From the NCBI GenBank assembly GCA_013398615.1, contig VZSR01001477.1, positions 1,682,929 to 1,746,928 of the forward strand: a stretch of DNA of 64,000 nt. The letters are read 5' to 3'. This DNA comes from Brachypodius melanocephalos. Lineage: Eukaryota; Chordata; Aves; Passeriformes; Pycnonotidae. Position 1 is the stretch's first letter, and the number at the start of each line of letters is the position of its first letter. The position numbers were made by a program, and so were the translations under genes. Under the pieces are notes generated by a model that was not told the DNA's origin, did no database searches, and worked only from the letters and a program-made list of their open reading frames with translations. Shown here piece after piece: positions 24,428-35,562 of the stretch.

Positions 24428-27400
24428 ATAGCTGTATTTGCCGTCATTTTTACTTTGTTACTACTTAAAAACAAGTCTTGGTCTTGTTGTGCTAAATACT
24501 GCATGAACATAACTGATGAGAAAGTCTGTGTCCCTAAAAGCTTTCAGTCTGAAGGAAAGGACGTAAATAGCAGATGAAACTATCAAATCAACTGGACAAA
24601 GATGAGGGAAAACATGCTAAAAAAACCAGACCAAACCAAAACAATCCACAGTTTAATGCATTCTGCATCACAGCCAGAGTTTTCCTGTCTGTTTCTGACT
24701 GATAACAAACTGAGAGATACCATTTCCCCTGTTACTGCTTAATTTAGTAAAGCATTATATTAAAAAGACGTTCCCTCTCTGAGGGACATTAGTGAAATGA
24801 ATAAAAGTGAATACAAAGCTTAAGAGGTTTTGGCCTCCCAGTTATTCCAAAGGAAAATAAGTGCAGTGAGCATCATCATGATTCTTTGTTGCCCTATACT
24901 GTCAACAAAACTGGTACTTCTAGCAACAAGCAAGTCAAAGAAGCAAGTACTTCTGATTTTTTCAACATTTCTATGTGTAATCCCACCAAAGTCAAGAGCT
25001 GTACAGCATAGGATTCAGCCATAAGAGGTTGAAAATTCATTTCAATTCAGAAAACAGATATAAATACATCAAATCAAAGTGTAAAGAAGGGACAGGTTTC
25101 TTTTTCCTTTAACTTTTCAGAGGAAGGAAAAAATCTTTTTAAAGGTACTATCCAGAAAAAGTAAATCTAAGCAACTTTTGCTTAAAATAGCTAAATGCAT
25201 ATTATATTTGAAACCCTTTTACCAGCCTTTTAATGTAGTCCCATAATTTTTTCATCACTGGAAGCCAGAAATTTATGTCCATTATAATTATGATTCACAG
25301 TAATTTGCTGTCTTAAAGAATTTTGGCAAAATTTGCAAAGGATAGAAAGCTAATAGAAAAAATCCAAGATAATATTTCTATATTTATTCATCTTAGAAAA
25401 AAGATGAATTTTGATATGGCAATGGCATCTAGACAATTTTCCTTTTAAGATAAATCTTAAATTTTAGGTTTATATTCCAATGTAAAGGCTGGGATGTGGC
25501 GGATTTATTTGAGTCTTGTCTAGCATCATAAGCAACATTTAAAGGTTCAGTTGTATTTGTCAAACAGATTCTTCATTGATTTTTTTCTCTGCCATGCAGC
25601 TTATTGATTTATTTGTTCTACTGAAAATTGTCTGTCAGCTGTTCAGTTTCGCCACCGGACTTTTAAAAAACTTAATTAGGAAGCAAACACTTCATCCTGG
25701 GTTATGGACATGAGAACTTCTGGCAGAGGCAGAGGCACACACATCTGGGGCAGCTGCTGTTTGCTACGTGAGCCTGTGTCCAAGCCCAGGTGAAATGTGT
25801 CCCTGTGCTGCCACTGAAATTCTTCCCTTCCCTCAACCAGTCATGTAAAGATAATTCAAACTCCTGTGTCTTGCACTGTGATCCATAACATGAGAGTTAT
25901 AATATATTGCACAGTAGTTATAATTTATTGCACAATAATTTACAGTCATTTGGGTACAATAATTTATCTACATCTCAGAGGATTAGGTTGCTCTTGTGAT
26001 CCTTTCATAGGTAAGAGGAAAAATGTATGTAGCATCTAGTAACGAATTTTAAAGCGAACAAGTTTTCTGGCTGCAGTGTCTTCACTTTTTTTTTCTTTTC
26101 TTTCTTTTCTCTGATCTGATCAATAGTGTTCGATTTGCCAGTCAGGCCATCTTGTACTTGGCTGCTAATTTAGAAGCTTCCGGAAACAGAATTTTTCACC
26201 TTCGGTTTTCTCTTTAACACATTCCAAGCATCACTTCTCAGTTAACATGAAAGATAATTTCTTTCTCATCACAACAGAAAAGAAAATTTCTAGTGATTTT
26301 CAAAATTATTCTGAGAGGATGCAAGCTGCCTGCAATTTATTTCTGAACGCTTTTCTTTCTTTTGGTTGGTTTAAAGGCTTTTTCCTTTTTTATTTTCCCT
26401 CGGAAGCCCCAAAATTGATTAAAACTCAAGCTGTTGAGACAAAGTAATTTTGAAAGATGAATTTGATGTCTTATGTTTCTTTCATATCCTTTAACTAACC
26501 TTGGTAATTAAAGGATTCTAAAGAAATATAAGACACAAGTCACCCACTAACATACTGAATAGCATAAACTAAACCCACAGGAGAGCTATGAAGAAATTAT
26601 GCTCTTTGCTTCATTTAATTTATTTTTGCTTTTGAATATAGGCAGAGTGAAGACACAAAGATCTGTGTAGTTCATAAATAATTACAATCTTCAGGACTAA
26701 TTTTTTTTTCAAGATTTTGCTCCCACTACCAGAAAAAGGTAAGGTAATGTTCTAATATTTATTTACCTGCATAAGGTAAATAAATATTAGAACATCTGAC
26801 CAAAAATGTCTGTTAGAATGTTATGAGAAGAGAAATAATAAAAGATGTAAAAGGAGTAGAAGGAAAGGAAAATCAGGAACTAAAGAGGTGAACTAAAACA
26901 CTAAGAGAAGAAATGGTACAAGAGTAAACTTGTCTGTAATTTCTTCTCAGTCTTGGCTTACAGATTTTGCTTTTAAATACTGTTCCAAACAAAATCATTT
27001 AAATATATCAGATGATGGTCTCAACAGAAAATAAGATTACCATATGCCATTTCACACATCAACTACTAATTTCCAAGTCAGTATAGATCTTCTAGCTTGG
27101 AATGACTCACTGATCTTAAGTAGAGATTCAACATACAATTAAACAAGCATACAATTAAATTCTGGTCCTTGTTTTCTTTTACATATACTTTTACATGAAC
27201 CTGTCCTTATGTTTTAATAGATTTGGTTGTGCTACTAAGTGTATACTATTTTGTTGGTAAAATATATAGGTACATATATATTATTCTTTCTTGTATGTAT
27301 TTTCTTGAGGAATAAGAGAAACTACATTTTAATGGGAAATTCATTATGAATTGGTCAACATTTTCATTTATGATTCTGCTGTCTTTTTGGGCTATATGCT

Positions 27401-28179
27401 TATATGGAACTTGCTTATTGTTATACTTCAGAAGTAATTGAATTCTATAAAACACATTATACTTTAAAGACAACAAAAAGAGAATATTTAGCTATACAGT
27501 TTATCCAAGTGTAAGTAAAAGGAAGTCTGATTTGAGTTGTTTTAAATATATTACATTTTCAAGGCAAAGAAATGTGAACCTTTATTTGGTATTAAATTAT
27601 TTTGTAAAACCTTACTGGAATCCTTATTCCTGCTAATAATCATAATTCTTTTAAATTGCATGGCACTATCATATGCAGTAAATAATGCCCTTTTCACAGA
27701 GATATATACTAAAATCTACAAAAAATCACTTTGTGTGAGGCAAAATTAATAGGAGTAACCAGTAGCAATATTTCAGCCTCTTGCCAGCTTGTAGCTGATA
27801 AAATATTAATTCTTATGTCACAAAGAATTGAGATTACTGAGTTGCCACACTTATCAGGCATTATCAACTACTAAATATGTCATTAAAAATGATGCAGCAA
27901 ATCAGTGCTCTTCGGTGTTGTTTTGGGTTGTGGGTTTTTTAGGCATCATATATCAACATATCAATACTCCTAAAGAAGCCAAGAAGTTCCACACTAGGAC
28001 CTGTGCAGCCCACAGCATGCTGCCATTTAACACTAAACCATGGGTATGGGTGCATTGCTCAGGCAGCTGCTTTTGAATTGCCACAAAAGACAATCTGACA
28101 CACTACAGAAAACTGAAACTGGTGGAGGTTCACCTTCAGATGTCAGGCTGTAATCTGCTGTGGTCATTAGGGCTTTAAA
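24428..28179. other. AT-rich sequence, possible conserved non-coding blocks
   Basis: No gene was recognised. The blocks 25540-25720 and 26100-26240 are repeat-free, carry scattered CpGs and motif-like sites (cttaattagg, tgtcagctgttcag), and look more like enhancer or conserved non-coding sequence than their surroundings. A polypyrimidine tract at 26083-26111 and the hairpin at 26747-26795 lie in this interval. Confidence 0.3.
26747..26795. repeat. Perfect inverted repeat: 22-bp stem, 5-base loop
   Basis: The left arm (26747-26768, atgttctaatatttattt...) is the exact reverse complement of the right arm (26774-26795), with loop gcata. The stem has no mismatch, so either strand's transcript would fold into one hairpin. 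It lies in AT-rich DNA with no adjoining gene. It could be a young palindrome from replication template-switching, a remnant of a hairpin element, or a small-RNA precursor. The perfect pairing is unlike most microRNA precursors, which have bulges. Confidence 0.95.
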
Positions 28180-28412
28180 CTGAAAGAAATTAGGTTTAGA
28201 TTCTTTACTGAGGGTGGTGAGGCTCTGGAGATATTGTGAATGCCCTATCGCTGGAAGCATTCAAGGCCAGGTTGGATGGGGCCATGATTTCCACTGGATC
28301 AGGATCAACCTGATCTACTGGAAGGTGTCCCTGCTCATGGCGAGGGGCTTAAGGGCATGTTGTCTTTAAGGTCCCTTCAAACCCAAACCATTCTGTGGTT
28401 CTATGATTTCAG
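28180..28412 (+). mobile_element. CR1 LINE 3' end, plus sense
   Basis: Typical CR1 3' sequence: agattctttactgagggtggtgaggctctgg, then gtgaatgccctatcgctggaagcattcaaggccaggttggatgggg in pieces, ctactggaaggtgtccctgctcatgg, and the end tttaaggtcccttcaaaccc followed by attctgtggttctatga. It is only the last 230 bases of the element and lacks coding sequence. Several point changes against the usual avian form show it is old. Confidence 0.93.
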
Positions 28413-31400
28413 AAGCAGTCGAGCAGCCCCAGAACCTGTCTGGTATCTGACAGGAGCAGAGAGAGGCAGATCAACCCCAAAACTTTCAACTCGAAGGACA
28501 AACACCGGGAACTGGGTGGACCTCTGGGACTGCCACACTCTTCTGTGAAAATATATCTTTCCTGTGTCCTTTTGCCTTTCACTAGCTAGCCACTTTTGGC
28601 CACTACTGGCAGGATGTTACTCTTCTGTCACCTACTCTTTCAAGTATAATTAGGGAACTACAACAATACTTCCATTAAGTACTGCAGGCATAGGGTTAAC
28701 ATTCAACTTGATTCTTGGGAATGGAAAACTGTAGGAAATTACTGTTTCTGTGACCTGAAGACCTCGATGTTTTAATTACAATCCTAATTACTGCTTTCAT
28801 TCTGACCATAACGAGTCACATGCCTCTCTGATCATTTAGTCTCTGCTAACTCTATTCTGCTTCTCTGCACACTGTCATTTCTGTGTGCTAGCTCATGTCA
28901 TGCCAGCGATTTCATACACTGATTAACTGAATTACTTACTGAATGGAGACATTTCTTTTTCCTGTTATTTTCCCCTTTACTCAAGCCTGCAACCTTCACA
29001 AGAAAATGAAAAGCTGCTGTGTTCCATGAACCACACAAATGGTGCACATGGTGGTCTCTGAAATGATATTCAAGTACAATTGAGTCCTTGAAGAATATTT
29101 AAGCTCTTTCTCAATCAGGAAATATCTTTCAGATTAGGGTATTATGTTGCTGGGCTTTTTGAATTATACTAGTGATAGCCTCATTCCTAAAAGTGACTGG
29201 TCTTCTGCAATTCTAGTATTCAGAAGAGAATATATCCCTTGACAACCTACACGTGATGTCAACTGCATCTGACTTTGCTCCCAAACTGAACAAACTAAAA
29301 AGAAAATTGTCCATGCCTATAGATTTTTATCTGTTGGTACTGCTAAATCTCTCCTCCACAGAAAGCCAGCATGTCAGCCATAATGAATGGTTTGTACACA
29401 CATGATTTTGTCTTTGAGTTCATCACTCTCTTTACAATGAAAACTGAAGCTGAAATGTTTTAATGCCATCCTATATATATACATATACATAGATGATGGA
29501 TAGATAGACAGACAGACAGACAGACAGATAAATAGATAAAGCAAAACAAACAAAAACTATCCCTTTTGTTGAATCAAAAGTGCTTCTCACCTGTAGAAAA
29601 ATTAGCAATGCACAAATTCAAATCTTGGTTTACTCTGTGTATATTTGCACATTGCCATTTCCTGAAGAAATGCTTATCTTTTCTATCAGTTCATGAACCA
29701 TCAGTCCTTTAAAAAGGAAGTCCCTTTTCTGTAAAATTCTGAATAACTGCATGCATATGGTTTCACAATTTTTTTCTAATTATGATAACTCATTATATTA
29801 AAATATTGAAATTAATATTACATTTTCTGTATTACACAGGAGACATAATTTGAAATTATACACAGAAAAGGATTTGAGGCCCAGATTCATCACACTGCTT
29901 CAATTACTTATTATATAGGAAATAATAGGAAGGAGATGGTATGTGCATATGGAGTTTGATATCCCTTTTGCTCTCTTTTTGTAGTACTAAATGAAGGTAA
30001 ATCATATGTGAAAAAATTACAATTTTAATCCCATTTGTTATAAAAAACCACTAGATTTTTTAGAAAATTTAAGAGTTGTCCAAAATCCCACACAAATTTT
30101 CCAGCTTTTCTGCTTCAGAAAGGTTGAAAAAGATGACCCATGTGTGCTGAAAGGACCAAAAAAAAAGCTGAAAAGCAGAAACTGAAGTACAAAATAGAAG
30201 ACACACTTTAAAATTAATTATAATTTTTTGGGCTGGTTATTTGTTTGCAAACATTTGGAGCTTTTCAAATAATTTTTCCAATGAAAATTTTCTGGTTATG
30301 AGAATATAAACAGTCCTGATTCATAATTGTTTGGACTGATACACAGGAAAAAAAATATGCAATATACACTATGGTCTCATATGTTTTTAACATATCTGTC
30401 TTACCATAAATATTGTGTTGTGTTTAAGTTCAGATTTGCTTTTAGTTTTCAGATAAGTGCATTCCAAGATGTAACTTGTTTCCATCACCTTCCTGTCATA
30501 AAAACCCTGACCCCAACAGAGCTTTCAAGAGCATATTCCTCCACTGCAGAACTAAAAAGAATTTAGAATTAAGAAATTTGCATAAGATATTTTGTATGGC
30601 TGACAAAAAAAGGCCAGGAATGACATTCACGGAACCCTGTATTACCATAAATTAAAAAATACATAAAACAATTACATTGAAAATATTGAGGGGAAAAAAG
30701 CAATGCAAAAAAGAAAACCCCTCAGATGAAGATATGAAATTGGTCTCTTCAGGGGGAAAGAAATCTGTAATTTCATCTTTTTTATGAGAAAGTTGCTTTT
30801 CAAGGAATGAAATAAACTTAATGATCACTCTACAGAAGCCGAACAGGAACATGACTAGGATCTGTCTCAGCATTATCCTTTAGGCTTTTAAGACGTGATA
30901 CAAAAATTAGTTCTCTATTCCTCATCCTAATCTAGTTCTCTCAGACTTTACGGATATGTAAGTTCATACAAATGGTGTCATGTCTGTACCACACATTTAC
31001 TGCAGTTCTGAGACAGAGGTGTTTATGCACCATGACAACATTTGTTTTTGATTTAGTAATGTCTTAGCCTGATTAGGACACTTATGAAATACTTATCTGC
31101 AACAGTTTTATTTGTAAGATTTCAATTACATTATACTCATATTTATGCCAACTTTGCTCAATATTCACATGGAGATGTCATTTTAATTTCACATCACATA
31201 AAAGTGCATATTCTCATTTTGAATGAGAATAAAATACACATAGTCATCATTCACCCACAAAATGTTTATTCCTTTATTATGTCTCCATGGATCATGCTGA
31301 ATTGTATATTACCCCTCAATGAGTTCTATGACAACCCTTTGGCACCTTGCAGAAAGAAGAAATTTAAAGATGCGTAAAGTATTTTGAAATGTCTGCAGTT

Positions 31401-33477
31401 CTTATTTTCTTAATGTTTGTACCAAAATGGATGTCATTTACAAGCTATGAAGTAGAGTGACCTGGCAAGAAACGGGTCAGAATCCTTAGGTAACTCTTAG
31501 TTACCTGTGCTCATAGTTCTTTTGGTGTTTCCAGGGCTCTGTTCATGCATGTATGTGTGCAAGTAGATACACATAATTGTAAAAACTGCCAGGCTGTTCT
31601 CTTTGCCCTCTACATGTTTAAGGATCATCTAGGTTTTTCTTTACTCAGCAAATTGGAATTGATTCACATGCACTTCAGTCTGGTTTGTGTTGAAGAATCC
31701 AGAAAATTTAATTACTTTTTCAAGAGATTGTTTGAACAGATTCATGAGATGTCATCCAGATATTTCTAGGAGAAGTTTTTAGAACCACCAGGAAACTTTT
31801 TGTGTAGATCGACTAAATATTTTAATGAGGGCTTAGAGGCTACTTGGTTAACCCGTTTCAGAGAGAATGCCTAGAGGCATTTTATTCTTTTTTAGTTAAA
31901 CTTTGGAAAAGGCATACTAAAGGATGTTGGTTAAGCGGTGTAGTGTTAGGGAGGGGGGAAGATGGTGTTGAGTGGGTTTTTGTCTGGTTTGTGTTTTGAT
32001 TTTCCATTGCCGATTTGTAGTCCTTTTCAATATTGCTGGGGAGCAGTATTTATACCATGAAACAATTCTGAGGCAAATCCTTTTATATCTACAAGAAGAT
32101 TGCATATGCGGGCACTTTTGGCTGAGTGCTACAGTAGAGGTGTCTGTTTTGTTTCAAGATAGATATTTATTATATTTAATTTTGCTCTTTTTCCCCCCAG
32201 AACTTTTTCAAGGGTTTCCACTTCTTATTTTACTACTTTTTTGTGTTTTGGTGTAAGAATAAGAACCAAGATAACAAGAATTCGATTTTTCTAGTTGATT
32301 CATGTATGAAAACTAAGAAGTCCAAGCCAGGGCAATGCTATCCTGGCATCGCCAGTACTCCACAAAGTCCGTCTTCCAGAATAGTGGGGAAAAGCAACAG
32401 GCAGTATGGAGACAGGTTGCAGCAGGCAGTTCAGTGATTTCAGAATTTGGTTTAACTTAGCCTGTCTGAATTCTTCCTCATAATCCTGAACTTGTTGATT
32501 TCTATAATTATTGACTATTAATTTGTATAATTATTGTTAGGTGCCTGCATTTGTCACCATAGCTACATTTTCTCTGATTTTGCTACTCTTTTTCAGGAAA
32601 TGTCCTAAAATGATACAAAATAATATGCATGTGTCACTCACTCACTTTCCATAGCAAATGTCTGCTAACTGACTTCTCAAAAATATTTACACAGATCTGT
32701 GGCCTAATGTGTGGATTAAAGGTACAAAAGATAATTGTGATTAATTACAATACATTCTTGGTGCATGAAGATACATGTTCAGGTAAATTTGCCTGCCAAA
32801 ATAGTTGAAGATTTCTTCTTTTATGCATTTCTAATTTAACATAATTTTCAGCATCTTAATACAGGTACAGTTCTTGGAAAGTTGCAGCTATGCTTGTACA
32901 TATAACATAGAAAAAGATACTATTTTAAAACAATCTCAAAATTATGGTATGAATTTTATTCCATTGCTTGACATCAAGATGTCAAGAAACTGAATTTTTA
33001 CGTCCATAAATACTGAGTACTTTAAAAAAATCTTACAGATAAATCCTTGTCATCATGCTTCCTCTTAAAAGAATTATACCTACCCAAATGCTAAAACAAA
33101 TAAATGCAGAAAAAAACCTGATCCTCTTGTTGCAAACTTTAAAATAATCTATATTTTGTTGAGCTGGCAGATAAGAACATGCAGTTTTCAGGGACAGAAA
33201 TGTTTTCTATTATACTGACAGTCCATTCACATTCCCCATTCTATCATACTCTCTTTTATCCTCTGCTCAGAAACATGATACAAATGTTATTGTCTCAAGC
33301 TGTGTTTATGACACAAGCTGTGGCAGAAAAGTTAGTTGTTTTAATTTTTGGAGGGAGGAGGGGATGTCTTTTACAAAAATGTTAGAATTTGTCCATGGGC
33401 CATCACATTTTAAACAGATTTTTCATTACACAATTTATTTAATTCGGGGAGCTGCTATAACAGCAACAGAAAAAGCT
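28413..33477. other. AT-rich unique sequence, nothing recognised
   Basis: No gene, RNA or mobile element was recognised over 5 kb apart from a GATA/GACA microsatellite at 29498-29538. Open frames are short and do not look like proteins. Confidence 0.5.
29498..29538 (+). repeat. (GATA)n(GACA)n compound microsatellite
   Basis: Two to three GATA units are followed by about six GACA units, then degenerate GATA/AATA units. It sits just after an AT/AC dinucleotide-rich patch (29472-29490). Confidence 0.93.
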
Positions 33478-33612
33478 TGGTTTGGGATTCAGATTGATTT
33501 TTGGTTTTTCCTTTGTTTTTGTGGGGTTTTTTCTTGTTTGTTTGGTTGGTTTTTTGGTTGGTTGGTTTTTTGGTTGGTTGGTTTTTTGGGGGTTTTGAGG
33601 TTTTTTTGCTGT
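33478..33612 (+). repeat. G/T-rich simple repeat with TTGGTTGGTTTTTT units
   Basis: The plus strand is nearly free of A and C and carries three or four imperfect copies of ggttggttttttggttggtt-type units plus a gggggtttt run. It resembles the tract at 13516-13658 in strand composition. Confidence 0.9.
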
Positions 33613-33691
33613 AGTGCATGCAGATTTTCATGTTACAGTACAGCTCTCATGTCCGTTCCAGACATCACTGTATTCTGACGTATTGTGCAGG

Positions 33692-33745
33692 TATAAAATT
33701 ATAAAGAATATACTATGTAATTTATAAAATTACAAAGAATATACT
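33692..33745 (+). repeat. Short tandem duplication, period 31
   Basis: tataaaattataaagaata at 33692 recurs with one change (tataaaattacaaagaata) at 33723. Confidence 0.85.
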
Positions 33746-35257
33746 TTGAGTGCCTTTCCAGTTATGTTACTTCGGTGAAGCACTATTTCCCTCACAGATT
33801 CAGTGGCTGGCCTGCTATTGAAGTAGTAGTCTGCAAAACCCACATACATTAGGTGACAAATCATCAACCCTGTGAAGTTCACTGGAGGCAGAAATCTTGC
33901 TAAACTGGACACCCCCTTTTTACCCTAAAGAAGCCTTGGTTGATAATAGGAACTGCTAGCCACTTGAGACCTCACTTGCCAGGAGAGAAGAACATGGTGA
34001 CTATATCCACCTTGTAGATGAACAGTGAAGAAGTTGGAGCACTTTCTTGGGAAGTGAGAGGTCTGGCTTGTAAATGTTACATAACCCATAGGTCAAAATA
34101 CAACTTCCCCCTGAGATATGACTGGCAGCCCATGAAGTATCTTTGGTATGGATGCTATGGGACACTCCTGAACTTGATGCACTACATATCCTGAGAGTTG
34201 AGGGTGGTGCTCCCCAGCTGAGCAACAACAAGAGCAACTTTCTCAGCACTGAAATGCCATCCTAATTCCCAGACCTTTCATTCATCTTCTGTACAATAAT
34301 CATGCATGGAAAATCTCCTGAGAAGTGAAATGAATAACCTGCCATTGTGTTCACAGGAATGCTGCCAGTAGTGCCTCAAGCCAGCGAGTTTCAACCCGAG
34401 AGAAGACACACTTGGAGTTGTCCTCTGCGCTGAGAGTTTGAGATTCATAAGGTCATGATGCAGTCATGTAAAAGCAGGCATGTCCACCACTTTGAAGTAG
34501 AAATTACTGAACTTCTGTTTTACAGGTGGCTTTCCCAAGTTTTGTTGTTCTCTGTATGGTATTCTTTAGTAAATGCACTTGATGCCATTTAGAAGACTCC
34601 TATTTTTAAGTTTCAACAGTGTTATTAAATGTCATAAGTGTTTGAATCTTTCAATGATAGGATGAACTAAGAACGCATTTGCAGCAAATATGGTGAATTA
34701 TGCTATCACATGTGCTTACAATATCTCTCTTTTTAGTGAACATTTGTAATTCAAAGGTGCTTATTACTTCTTTCCACCATTAAGGTTCATAAATTGGACA
34801 TAAGTTGTTTGTTCCATTTTGAGTATTTTGACCTGAGTATTTTTGTCGTACTGACACTCTTAACTTTTTTCTTCATTTCCTCTGCAACAAAATGAGTTAA
34901 ACATTCTCAGACAGTGTGTCCACAAAAAAATATCATTCTTTAGCAGTTTTTTTTTAAAGTGCTCTCCTAAGGTCATCTTAATAATTCTTTATCTGCAGTG
35001 CGGATATTCACATGATGTCCAACGTTCCTCTGAGAGACCACAATTTAATTTCTCTCATTTGTTCCTCTGTGCCATTTTAAAGTGTTTATCTTGTATAGTC
35101 ATACAGGAAGGTTCAACATTTGTGATACTTTAGCAGTCTTGGGGAATGAATAACAAAGGTATTCATGTTCTTTGGAACTAGATTTGAAAGATAGAGAACT
35201 AAAACTTTTCTATCAGTATCTTATTGTTTAATCCATGACCATGAAACTATTTTCCTG
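33746..35257. other. Unique sequence, nothing recognised
   Basis: The part at 33950-34300 is less AT-rich than its flanks and has an 82-codon minus-strand frame rich in Ser, Leu and Cys (34249-34001). It could be an old dispersed repeat, but no family was recognised. Confidence 0.4.
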
Positions 35258-35562
35258 GAGAAAAGGAGAAGGGGCATACACTGATCTCTTCTCTGTGGTG
35301 ACCAATAACAGGACCTGAGGGAAGCTGTGTCAGGGGAGATTTAGAAAAAGGTTCTTTACCCGGAGGGTGGTTGGGCACTGAACAGACTCCCTGGGGAAGT
35401 GGTGACAGCACCAGTCTGACAGAGTTCAAGAAGAGTTTGGACAATACTCTCAGGCACATGGTGTGATTTTTGGGAATGGTCCTGTGCAGGGCTGAGAGTT
35501 GGACTCAATGATCTTGGGGGTCCCTTCCAACATAGCTGTGATTCTGTGATTCCATAATTCTT
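35258..35562 (+). mobile_element. CR1 LINE 3' end, plus sense
   Basis: The sequence runs cttctctgtggtgaccaata, ggttctttacccggagggtgg, ttgggcactgaacagactcc, ctggggaagtggtgacagca, ttggactcaatgatcttggg, cccttccaacatagctgtg and attctgtgattccataat. This is a standard CR1 3' region with its tail of short attctgtg-type repeats. It is the same subtype as the minus-sense copy at 8112-8590. There is no coding part. Confidence 0.95.

Noticed and set aside
24196..24577. Open frames with poly-Ser and poly-His/Ile stretches
   Set aside because: They are translations of the ATC/ATT microsatellite, with no supporting gene signal.
33540..33595. Regularly spaced ggttggtt units that could be mistaken for a CRISPR-like array or telomere
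   Set aside because: The units are short and slippage-derived with no unique spacers. The genome is vertebrate, and the unit is not TTAGGG.
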